Source: Macrostomum hystrix (taxonomy: Eukaryota; Platyhelminthes; Macrostomidae). Taken from it: 64,000 nt of DNA. Shown here in pieces: positions 54,933 to 64,000 of the stretch. Every line of letters starts with the position of its first letter. Position 1 is the first letter of the stretch. The stretch covers positions 2,721,501-2,785,500 of the forward strand of contig CATNEN010000012.1 in the NCBI GenBank assembly GCA_950097015.1, given 5' to 3'. The notes under the pieces were generated by a model, which saw only the letters and a program-made list of their open reading frames with translations, did not search any database and was not told the DNA's origin. The translations under genes were made by a program, and so were the position numbers.

Positions 54933-57872
54933 TCAGATGCTATTGCGCTGCGTCTTGGAAACACAATGCTGCTGCTGCTGTGAAAGAGGGCGGATCAGCA
55001 AGCCGTCGATGCTGCTCAGCACTGAGGATCTGGACGATTTGACACTGCGACCTCGGCCAATTGTGGCGCGATTTCGTTGCCACGCAGTTGCTAACAGTCG
55101 GCTCCGGACATCCTCGCTGACTTCATCAATTTCACCAACAATTATTGACGTGATTGTAATTACAGTCGCTAGGTGGTTGCTTTAGTCTTCGTAGAATTAA
55201 TTGATCACTATCTGCTGGCACTACTGAGCTGTACAGAACAGTTAAAGCATCCGACATGGTCGCACCGCTGACTGTCACAGATTCGGAACCCGCGACCACT
55301 TCAAGGCGGAACTCATTCGGCCTGCAATCTATAGCCAATACCTCGGGAAGTGCAAACCAACCCACCATTGAGAGGCCGAATGCTTGGAACGGAGCGGCCA
55401 GGATGCGACCGACGATATCGCCAACGTCGAATAGCTCCGCGGGTGTCGCCGAGATGGTCGCGCGAACTGCTGATTCGTTTTCGAGAGGCACCAACGTCGG
55501 CTGCAGTTGGCCGGTTGACGGCGCCAACTGGAGCCACTGTCGCACAGGTCGCGCCGGCCAGAGAGCGTCTCCGCCTGGCGCCGGCCGGTCTGTCACAGAA
55601 GCCAAGGCGCGCTCCGGTGCCGGATGCTCGCGGCCAGAGTCGGCCGGTTGGAGCCCGAAGACGCCGCAATCGTCCATCGCGCAAAGCTGCTTCGACAGCG
55701 CCCGTGAATTAGTAGTCCAAGCGGCTGATACGCCAACTGTCGGAGAGCCAGTCGGCGATGGAACGGACACTGTCAGTCGAGTTGTCTGTGCCGGCGCGAA
55801 TTCCTGCGTCGCTGTTGCTGTCACGTGACTGGCACTAGCTCTGGGCGGCTGCGGCGAAGGCGGCGGCAGAAAGCACAGCGGGCAGCAGTGGCTGCGTGAC
55901 GGCCGGATCCCGGCGTGAACCGACCAAACGGCGGCGACGTTGTCCACTAAGCGTCGATCAGTTTCCACCTTGGCCCTCATCATCGGCGTCTGAGCGCGAT
56001 GGACAATCAGCGCCAGCTGCGGCACAACGTCCAGAAAGCGCAGGACGGTGCGGCAGCGAGCCAGGCGCATCACAGGCCGCGGCCGATGCAAGGACTCTGA
56101 AGATAAAATTGGCGCCATCGTCGGCCACGCGGCTACCTGAAACTCTGCAGTGGCCTCTTTATCACAATCAAAGCTGGCCGCAGAAGACACGAATGTGGAA
56201 GGCAGCGACAGAGCACGGGCAATGTCCTCGGCGATTACACTGCAAGCGTGCAGAAGCGCGCCGACTGTGGCGACGCTGGCGACAGTTGCACTGACATCGG
56301 TGTGGCCAGCTGATATTCCGCTGGCACATGACTTTGACTGAACATACTCTGTCAGAATCATTTCTTCCCTGGCGAGGGTGTCTTCGGAGTGTGTACAGCA
56401 GCAATTCCTGATTGAAGCTGCCAGAATCTCTGTCCGCTGCCAAGTGCCACATGGGTGATGCGAGTCAGCAGCCGGCACTCCACAGCTGGCGCTGATTCGC
56501 TGGAAGCGATGACAATCAACGTTGACGTTCGCCACCGTCTCGACGGCTTCAATGTCCAATGTCGAATAAGGTAGCGTTGACTCGGTCAGTACTCCCGCCT
56601 CAACCTCGACTGCTGCGGACAGCTTCATCGGCAGTGAGGTCTCGTTGATTCGTTCCAGCCGGTGCTTAAAGCGACGCTGAAATCGTGCCGAGCTCGAATT
56701 GTTTCTCGGCTGGGCTGCCGGCGTTGGCGAAGCCGATACCGCGGTCTCAGTCTCTGACGGCAGGCTCTCAAGGTCATCGGACGAGCTGCCTGCTGTCACG
56801 TCGAGAACGCAGGCTGGAATCACTGGCAAACCGACGTTGGCACCGCCGCTGCCGTGTCCACGCTGCGCTGTTTTATCAACCAGGCGAGTCAGCTGACTGC
56901 GCACTGCGCGCACGAATGCTCCCCGTGCGATGCCCAATAGTCGCCAGCCGTCGTTGTTCCCGCTGCTGACACAGCAGGCGCCGCCGTCCTCAGCCTCATT
57001 TCGCACCGCAGCCAGGAGGCCCGTCATGGCGTGATTAGCCCGTCGCGAGTCCGGATCCGCAACCGTGTCCACTACACAGTTGAAGAAGTTGTCGGCGACT
57101 CGCCCAGCGTCCAACCGTAGGCCTCCGCCGGGCGTGGCTAGCCGGCCCAGGGTCTGGTTGAATCTGGCCAGAGCTTTCACAATGCGATACTCGAACTGGG
57201 ACTTGGAGCGGCTGGATTTGTACAGCACCAGCACCAGGCGCTGTGAGACCAGCTCGACAAGCGTCTCCAGGCTGATCTCCTCCACGGCAGTCACGCACCA
57301 GCCGTTGAACAGGTGGTCCATGCCTTCGGCTATCGGGAGTTTGCGCAGCTCAGCCTCGGCCATCCGGCAGCCCTCGTAGTCGAGGTCCAGGTCGCAGTGA
57401 GTGGTGTCGTTATTGTCCGCGCGTCGGCAGCAGCTCCATTGGTTGTTGTTGGTCGATAGCCTGGCGGCAAATGGCCTGTCGACTGGGCCACCTCCGCCTG
57501 CGTCGGCGAATGCCGCCAGGCTGCCGGTGGTCACCAGCCCGCACAGCACCGTCTCGACGAGGCCGTCGGCGACTGCGGCTGCGCTAACGCGGCGTAGCTC
57601 GGCGCCAACTTCAATGACAACGGCGTCGAAGAACATCTCCTCTAGGACGAATTCGTAGTTATCGCAGGCGACGTCCTGCAGACAGTCTAGAGCCACCTCC
57701 AGACAGCTGAACTCCTCCAGGCTGGCTAGGCTGTCCTGCGATGCTGACCAGCAGTCTGCGGCGGTAGCACCTCGACCATCCAGCTTCTTGAAGAACCTGC
57801 TGGCTGACGAGTTTGACATTGATTGATTGTTGAGCCTATTGCGCACAGCAGCGTGTATCTGCCCAGCAGGTC
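54933..57872 (-). CDS. Large unrecognised coding region, ~900 residues
   Basis: On the minus strand a GC-rich open frame runs from an acceptor-like TTCTTCTAGCAG (exon from 57872) to TGA at 55132; the first Met is 57819 (MSNSSASRFFKKLDGRG). The frame continues upstream to 58047 but that part looks like intron. Conserved-looking, helix-rich parts include SCLEVALDCLQDVACDNYEF, MFFDAVVIEVGAELRR, FEYRIVKALARFNQTLG and RVADNFFNCVVDTV. Later parts are Ser/Pro/Ala-rich. Near 55150 the coding signal shifts frame: another frame continues TVITITSIIVGEIDEVSEDV and ends at 54933. A one-base error or short intron could join them. I do not recognise a domain. Confidence 0.55.
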
Positions 57873-58720
57873 CTGCTAGAAGAAGAACAACAACTGAAAT
57901 AGATTCATCTGAACTCGGTTCAAAATAGATAAAATAGTAATGCGCGCGTACGTACTCATGAAAATGGATGCATTTTTCAGCTTTAAGTAAGCTTTGTCTA
58001 TGGCCGCATGTTCCCGGCTGCTGTGAGAATTCGTAGAGCGCTAGCATCAGTCAATCTATCCATTATTTTCGCCGTTTGAATAAAACTTCGCAAGCATTTC
58101 GTATTCGCTGTACCCCTACTTGCAGTAGCCTGAGTAGCGTTTTAGTGCTGAGCATTTCACAAACACGCCTGGGGGTTTTGGCATTACGTAAGCTGTAATT
58201 GTTAAAGAGAGAATACATAAATAAATAGGCGGAACCGTGACTGGTGGGGAGGGGCTCAATTATGGGATAATCAATTCGCAGAGTCGCTAGTAATGACAAA
58301 GGCATTCGGCTCCAAGTCTCAAGTTTGAGACCTGCCCAACCGTTAACAATTGGCTTTCGCTGCATTGACTCCGAATAATACAAATAAGAGTCAAACTGAA
58401 TACTAAAGCGTTTAGTCCTAAACAGCATCTGAATTTGCTTGGGAAGCCATTGTTACCAGGGGTGGGATAAAGCTTTATTTCGAAAATCGCTATTAAATTG
58501 TATCCGTCATTCAAGTATAGATAGTCCGCTTCTACTATTATATAGATTTGCCAAGCCTTTAATTACACGCGTCCAATAGGAACTTACTAGGAATCATGGG
58601 GTCCAGTTTGTATTTGTATTTACATGACTTGTATTCAGCCATCTACGCAAATTACCGCTGGCGTTCCTGCTTTGTTTATCGGGTAACAGTTGTGCCTGTT
58701 CACTGCCATTCCTTCGATGA
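57873..58720. other. 5' flank or intron of the minus-strand gene
   Basis: AT-rich without arrays or motifs. It may contain a first exon of the preceding gene; none could be defined. Confidence 0.35.
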
Positions 58721-58721
58721 G

Positions 58722-59965
58722 ATGGATGTGAGGTAGGTTGAGATGGATTTGAGGTAAGGTTGAGATGGATGTGAGGTAGGTTGAGATGGATTTGAGGTAG
58801 GTTGAGATGGATTTGAATTAAGGTTGTGATGGATGTGAGGTAGGTTGAGATGGATTGGAGTTAAGGTTGAGATGGATTTGAGGTAGGTTGAGATGGATTT
58901 GAGGTAAGGTTGAGATGGATGTGAGGTAGGTTGAGATGGATGTGAGGTAGGTTGAGATGGATGTGAGGTAAGGTTGAGATGGATGTGAGGTAAGGTTGAG
59001 ATGGATTTGAGGTAGGTTGAGATGGATTTGAGGTAGGTTGAGATGGATGTGAGGTAGATTGAGATGGATGTGAGGTAGGTTGAGATGGATTTGAGGTAGG
59101 TTGAGATGGATGTGAGGTAGGTTGAGATGGATTTGAGGTAGGTTGAGATGGATTTGAATTAAGGTTGTGATGGATGTGAGGTAGGTTGAGATGGATTTGA
59201 GGTAAGGTTGAGATGGATTTGAGGTAAGGTTGAGATGGATTTGAGGTAGGTTGAGATGGATGTGAGGTAGGTTGAGATGGATTTGAATTAAGGTTGTGAT
59301 GGATGTGAGGTAGGTTGAGATGGATTTGAGGTAGGTTGAGATGGATTTGAGGTAGGTTGAGATGGATGTGAGGTAGGTTGAGATGGATGTGAGGTAGGTT
59401 GAGATGGATTTGAGGTAGGTTGAGATGGATTTGAGGTAGATTTAGATGCATGTGACGTAGGTTGAGATGGATGTGAGGTAAGGTTGTGATGGATGTGAGG
59501 TAGGTTGAGATGGATTTGAGGTAAGGTTGTGATGGATGTGAGGTAGGTTGAGATGGATTTGAGATAGGTTGAGATGGATTTGAATTAAGGTTGTGATGGA
59601 TGTGGGGTAGGTTGAGATGGATTTGAGGTAAGGTTGAGATGGATTTGGGGTAAGGTTGAGATGGATGTGAGGTAGGTTGAGATGGATGTGAGGTAAGGTT
59701 GAGATGGATTTGAGGTAAGGTTGTGATGGATGTGACGTAGGTTGAGATGGATTTGAGGTAGGTTGAGATGGATTTGAATTAAGGTTGTGATGGATGTGAG
59801 GTAGGTTGAGATGGATTTGAGGTAAGGTTAAGATGAATGTGAGGTAGGTTGAGATGGATGTGAGGTAAATTTAGATGCATGTGAGGTAGGTTGAGATGGA
59901 TGTGAGGTAGGTTTAGAAGGATAGATGTAGATTGAGATAGATGTGACGTAGGTTGAGATGCATTT
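58722..59965. repeat. Minisatellite, 21/22-bp unit, ~58 copies
   Basis: The unit is GAGGTAGGTTGAGATGGATTT, with GATGT for GATTT and an extra A in GGTAAGG for the 22-bp form. A compound block TTGAATTAAGGTTGTGATGG recurs at intervals, giving higher-order structure. Confidence 0.95.
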
Positions 59966-60676
59966 GATAGTGGGTGTAGTGTAGAGTGAGGGTAAGAGAG
60001 GTAGAGTGAGGGTAGGAGATGTAGAGTGAGGGTAGGAGATGTAGAGTGAGTGTAGGAGAGGTAGAGTGAGGGTAGGAGATGTAGAGTGAGGGTAAGAGAT
60101 GTGTAGTGAGGGTAAGAGAGGTAGAGTGAGGGTAAGAGAGGTAGAGTGAGGGTAGGAGATGTAGAGTGAGGGTAAGAGATGTGTAGTGAGGGTAAGAGAG
60201 GTAGAGTGAGGGTATGAGAGGTAGAGTGAGAGTAGGAGAGGTAGAGTGAGTGTAGGAGAGGTAGAGTGAGGGTAGGAGATGTAGGGTGAGGGTAGGAGAT
60301 GTAGAGTGAGTGTAAGAGATGTAGAGTGAGGGTAAGAGAGGTAGAGTGAGGGTAAGAGATGTAGAGTGAGGGTAAGAGAGGTAGAGTGAGGGTATGAGAG
60401 GTAGAGTGAGAGTAGGAGAGGTAGAGTGAGTGTAGGAGAGGTAGAGTGAGAGTATGAGAGGTAGAGTGAGTGTAGGAGAGGTAGAGTGAGGGTAAGAGAG
60501 GTAGAGTGAGGGTAAGAGAGGTAGAGTGAGGGTATGAGAGGTAGAGTGAGAGTAGGAGAGGTAGAGTGAGTGTAGGAGAGGTAGAGTGAGAGTATGAGAG
60601 ATAGAGTGAGTGTAGGAGAGGTAGAGTGAGGGTAAGAGAGGTAGAGTGAGGGTAAGAGAGGTAGAGTGAGGGTACG
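59966..60676. repeat. Minisatellite, 20-bp unit, ~34 copies
   Basis: The unit is GTAGAGTGAGGGTAAGAGAG, purine-rich on this strand with few pyrimidines besides T. It directly follows the previous array through a short bridge. Confidence 0.95.
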
Positions 60677-60746
60677 AGTATATGAAAGGATTTTAGAGCG
60701 AGAAAAGAAGATAGTTGTGGAAGTGAATGATGGATGCGAGAAAGTA

Positions 60747-61555
60747 CGAGGGCTATCCCAAAAATAAGTTTCGCTTCATTATAAATTTTCTTAAGTACAT
60801 TTTTGGCAAACGCGGTTAGTCATTCCTGAATCTATCTACGTCTATGGCAAAAGGCACCAAAAGTTTTAAAGCGAATGCAGTCTCACAAGCTGCAGGGCAT
60901 CAAGTTAAACACAGCTTCGTTTGTAAAGATGGCCACTTCGGCTTCGTTCACACGATATGACGTCAGAAACATGATCAAGTTTTCAGTTTTGGCTGGCAAA
61001 TCAACATCAGAGATTCATGAAGAGCTCCATCAATACAAACGGTTCGGAAATGGGTCCGTGAAGTTCAAGGAGGCAGGCTGTCGATGGAAGACAAAGAGCG
61101 GTCTGGCAGGCCAAGAACAGCCACCACTGATGCAAATGCAGAGCGTGTCAAAGCTGCAGACACTGTTGACAGCAGATTGACTTGCAATGAGATCGAGTAC
61201 CTCCTGGACATTCCTCACAGCACAGTGCATCGCATTCTTACTGAGCAGCTGAACATGCAGAAGATCTTTGCAAAGTGGGTGCCTCATCTCCTGACTGAGG
61301 ACCAAATGAAGGAGAGTGTGACCCTGGCGCAAGAGCACCTTCGACGGTTTAATCGAGAGGGAAGCAACTTTCTCAGCAGAATTGTGACAGAGGACGAGAC
61401 ATGGGTCTACAAGTGGGATCCTGAGCTCAAGCGCCAGTCAGCACAGTGGCTTCCAAGGGGATCAGCGAGTCCTGAGAAGGTTCAACGGAAGCAGAGCTCC
61501 TTGAAGGTGATGCACATAGTCTTCTTTGACATCCATCGTATATAGATAGCCCTCG
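60747..61555 (+). mobile_element. Mariner element with internal/3' deletion, TIRs and TA duplication
   Basis: CGAGGGCTATC at 60747-60757 and its exact reverse complement at 61545-61555 form 11-bp terminal repeats, each flanked by TA. The length of 809 bp is well short of the ~1.3 kb of full mariners. The transposase frame breaks off at the right end, so the 3' half of the gene and most of the inner right TIR are gone. Confidence 0.85.
60929..61545 (+). pseudogene. Mariner transposase, truncated and frameshifted
   Basis: The N-terminus (MATSASFTRYDVRNMIKF, GKSTSEIHEEL) is in one frame to about 61090. The next frame then gives DKERSGRPRTATTDAN, a helix-turn-helix with LLDIPHSTVHRILTEQ, FAKWVPHLLTEDQM and the first catalytic Asp in VTEDETWVYKW. 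It ends in KVMHIVFFDIHRI and stop at the right terminal repeat. The second and third catalytic Asp are missing, so no active enzyme can be made. It is a different mariner from the 4-kb relic. Confidence 0.85.
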
Positions 61556-62155
61556 TATATAGGTGGAAAATGGTATTTTTGATCAATTTAAACACTAAAA
61601 TTGCTACCAAAATAGTCCTTGTGTGCTAAATTTTCTCGCTGACTTCAAAGAGAAAAGGCAGAGCATTGTTTGGCATTGATTACATGCAGAAGAGCACGGT
61701 ATAACAGCCGGCAATAATGTTGCGAGTCCGCATGCTAGGGAACATTGCTAGCCTGAGCGCTTGGTTGGAAAACTTTGTGAATGGGAAGCTCGCATTAAAG
61801 AGAATGTGTCTCTGAGCGGGAATATTTTCAAGCCTGACTGGAGTTAAGTCGGTGGCAAGCGTCGCAGAGTTTCTCGGAAGTGAATCCGAGGCCAACTTAA
61901 GCGCGCCCTGGCAACTCTGAATGGTCAAGAGCGCCTGTGAGTCTTGTCAGCCAGCGAGCTTTTCCTTCCTTCCTTATTTTCTCCCTCAAATTGCATGGCA
62001 GCTCAACTCTAAGAGGGACACTTTTCAGATTAAAGATAGCTGTAACTTCTTTTCGTCCGCACCGAAATTAGCCGCTTGACAAACTTTCCGGATATGTTGT
62101 TTACCAGGGACTCCTTCATTTGGAAATCCTCCGTGCACTGCCATTCTGCCAAATG
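61556..62155. other. Intergenic DNA
   Basis: No gene, repeat or motif recognised; a minus-strand frame at 61680-61928 lacks any recognisable feature. Confidence 0.4.
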
Positions 62156-62159
62156 TTCT

Positions 62160-62715
62160 TCTCCTACTGCCTACCTCCACTGCCTAACTCCGCTACCTAC
62201 CTCCACTGCCTAACTCCGCTACCTACCTCCGCTGCCTACCTCCGCTGCCTACCTCCGCTACCTACCTGCCTCCACTGTTCCACTTCCGCTGCCTACCTTC
62301 GCTGCCTACCTCCACTGCCTACCTCCACTGCCTACCGGCCTCCACTGTTCCACTTCCACTGCCTACCTCCGCTGCCTACCTCCTCTGTCTACCTTCGCTG
62401 TCTACCTCCTGTTTTTAACTTCACTGTCTACCTTCGCTGTCTACCTCCTGTTTTTAACTTCACTGTCTAACTTCGCTGTCTACCTCCTGTTTTTAACTTC
62501 ACTGTCTACCTTCGCTGTCTACCTCCTGTTTTTAACTTCACTGTCTACCTTCGCTGTCTACCTCCTGTTTTTAAATTCACTTTCTAACTTCGCTGTCTAC
62601 CTCCTGTTTTTAACTTCACTGTCTACCTTCGCTGTCTACCTCCTGTTTTTAACTTCACTGTCTACCTTCGCTGTCTACCTCCTGTTTTTAAATTCACTGT
62701 CTACCTTCACAGCCT
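62160..62715. repeat. Compound minisatellite: 12-bp then 39-bp units
   Basis: Units of CTGCCTACCTCC (12 bp) occupy 62160-62390. The array then changes to about eight copies of a 39-bp unit, TTCGCTGTCTACCTCCTG then TTTTTAACTTCACTGTCTACC. The larger unit contains the smaller one twice in altered form, so it seems to have grown out of it. Confidence 0.88.
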
Positions 62716-63200
62716 CCACTGTCTCCCTTTCTGTCTCCCTTCGGGTCCTAATCCGTCAGCCCTTGTAATTGCCGCAATGTAGTTGCCTCTGTCATTCTGT
62801 GTCGCAGAGTAGCAGCAAAAAGAAGCAAAAAAACGGTTCGTTGCAGGCACACAACAGCGCAACAGAGACTATGCAATTGGAGCACGGACTCAGGGCGTAG
62901 AACAGCCGCTCTGCTCTAACACCCTCCCCCGCCTCCGCTCACCGATTCCAGCCAATGGGATCCCAGAGCGCCTCCCAGCGGTCCGGGGGTTGGCTGGTCC
63001 GGCGTGGGGCTTGTCCGACCACCCCACCCTCCTCACCGATCCACGGCACCTTCTACAGCTACTGAAGTATAATTTCCAGTTAGAAACTCGCTGTGGATTC
63101 CTGCTCAGCTTGCTAAACAATATCGAAAGTTTCTTTTTTCCAACTGAAAAAGCCAAAAAGTACAGGCCAGAAACTTCGCCGCATTGACCTGCGGTGCTAA

Positions 63201-63265
63201 ATGGTTGACGACTGGGTCATCAAGACAATGTACGCCACCAAGCGGCGACGCCGCGTCAGCAAAAA
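63201..63265 (+). CDS. Possible first coding exon of an unidentified gene
   Basis: ATG 63201 gives MVDDWVIKTMYATKRRRRVS then Lys and an AA overhang before donor GTGAGT (exon ends in phase 2). The leader just upstream (62900-63200) is GC-richer than its surroundings, as near the 19023 start. The basic KRRRR run is the only feature. A possible next acceptor is TTTTCTAG near 63780. The product is unknown. Confidence 0.3.
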
Positions 63266-63618
63266 GTGAGTCCGCTTCTGGAGTTGATCATCTTTGTTGC
63301 CATTGTTCTGTCAATTGAGACTGTACTTGGGTATATAGATTTTTTATCCAAACTCGACATCAGGTCAACTGAACAGAATTGTCATGCAAACTTTGCTCTG
63401 CAATGCCAGACATTCAGGACAATGGCAACGATTTCGCCAACGAGTTGGGCAAATAGATTTTCTTTTCGAAAATGAGAAAATAATTGATTAAAGTTGCATA
63501 TCCGATGATGAAATTGATGGGCGGTGCTTCGTTGCATGACAGTCGAACAGGTCGGGCGTAAATCTGCTTTAATTAGGATTCTGCATTCTGCGTCTCTTTG
63601 GGTCTCATATTTTCAAAA

Positions 63619-63619
<1 letters not shown>

Positions 63620-63655
<36 letters not shown>

Positions 63656-63662
63656 ATGCTGA
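63620..63662. repeat. (CTG)n trinucleotide tract
   Basis: About 13 CTG-type triplets with one TTG and one ATG interruption. Not in a recognised exon. Confidence 0.9.
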
Positions 63663-64000
63663 GCCCAATTGAAACCTAGTGAAAATTAAGACTCAAACCC
63701 GACTGCTGTTGCTTTCACCTGCATGGCTGTATATCTGAAAAGCCCCTCTGATTACACCTGGGACTAACTTTTCTTTTCTAGGAAATTTATTTCTATTATG
63801 CTTGTTTTCTTCCCTTTTTGGGGATTAAATTCCCGAGAGAAATCAATTCTTTTTCTAACAATATATGCAGTCACATTGGACAGGTGCGCCAATCATGGCA
63901 GTGACGCTTATTCGAACTGAAAGCCTAGCACAGGTTGCTATAGAAGATTACACAGTGTCCACAAGACAGCGAGTAAAGAAAATCTGAAATTGAAACTCCA

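Noticed and set aside
57557-57660. Possible A-kinase-anchor helix (MFFDAVVIEVGAELRR) that would pair with the RIIa protein
   Set aside because: The helix is amphipathic, but so are many. One motif by eye is not enough to propose an AKAP.
1-64000. CRISPR-like reading of the regularly spaced arrays
   Set aside because: The units are contiguous without unique spacers, and the window is eukaryotic.

Overview
This is a window of animal nuclear genome. The genes are split into GC-rich exons with GT..AG borders, set in AT-rich introns and intergenic DNA. The recognisable genes are metazoan: an RIIa/IQ (SPA17- and neuromodulin/igloo-like) locus, a Bcl-2 family protein, a CDC42SE-like CRIB protein and a PEX19-like C-terminus. 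DNA transposons, a tyrosine-recombinase retrotransposon and a very heavy minisatellite load (roughly a fifth of the window) suggest a lophotrochozoan with a repeat-rich genome. A free-living flatworm such as Macrostomum would fit, but that is inference; nothing here fixes the species.

Layout. 0-6 kb: a hairpin MITE at the edge, a 23/25-bp minisatellite, a promoter-like stretch, and decayed mariner and Ty3/gypsy pieces. 6.08-10.74 kb: a nearly complete Ngaro/PAT-type retrotransposon with split direct repeats, a SAP/CCCH gag-like ORF, RT-RNase H and a tyrosine recombinase. 11.8-29.4 kb: a plus-strand multi-exon locus with an SPA17-like RIIa first exon, two other possible first exons with Cys-Phe-Gly-basic N-termini, a set of phase-0 IQ exons, and two alternative 3' ends (an 11-residue repeat exon, or an IQ plus Glu/Pro/Ala-rich exon pair). 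Large minisatellites sit in its introns. 31.4-32.9 kb: the 3' part of a PEX19-like gene ending in a CaaX box. 35.3-37.4 kb, minus strand: a CDC42SE-like gene with two intronic or flanking minisatellites. 38.2-43.3 kb: four Merlin-type DNA elements, each with TIRs and 8-9-bp target duplications, around an unplaced zinc-binding ORF. 44.9-47.4 kb: a broken transposase-like gene whose N-terminal part is inverted. 47.5-49.0 kb: a Bcl-2 family gene. 49.2-54.7 kb: four successive minisatellites. 54.9-57.9 kb, minus strand: a long unrecognised coding region. 58.7-60.7 kb: two more arrays. 60.75-61.56 kb: a deleted mariner with TIRs. 62-64 kb: another array and a possible first exon.

Functional reading. 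The IQ locus would yield calmodulin-binding proteins whose N-terminus decides placement: an RIIa dimerisation/docking domain (AKAP scaffolds, sperm or cilium) or a Cys/basic segment that could be acylated and membrane-bound. The shared splice phase makes free exon mixing possible. The CDC42SE-like, PEX19-like and Bcl-2-like genes are single unrelated neighbours. Exon borders and products come from reading splice signals and motifs by eye, without transcripts or database searches.
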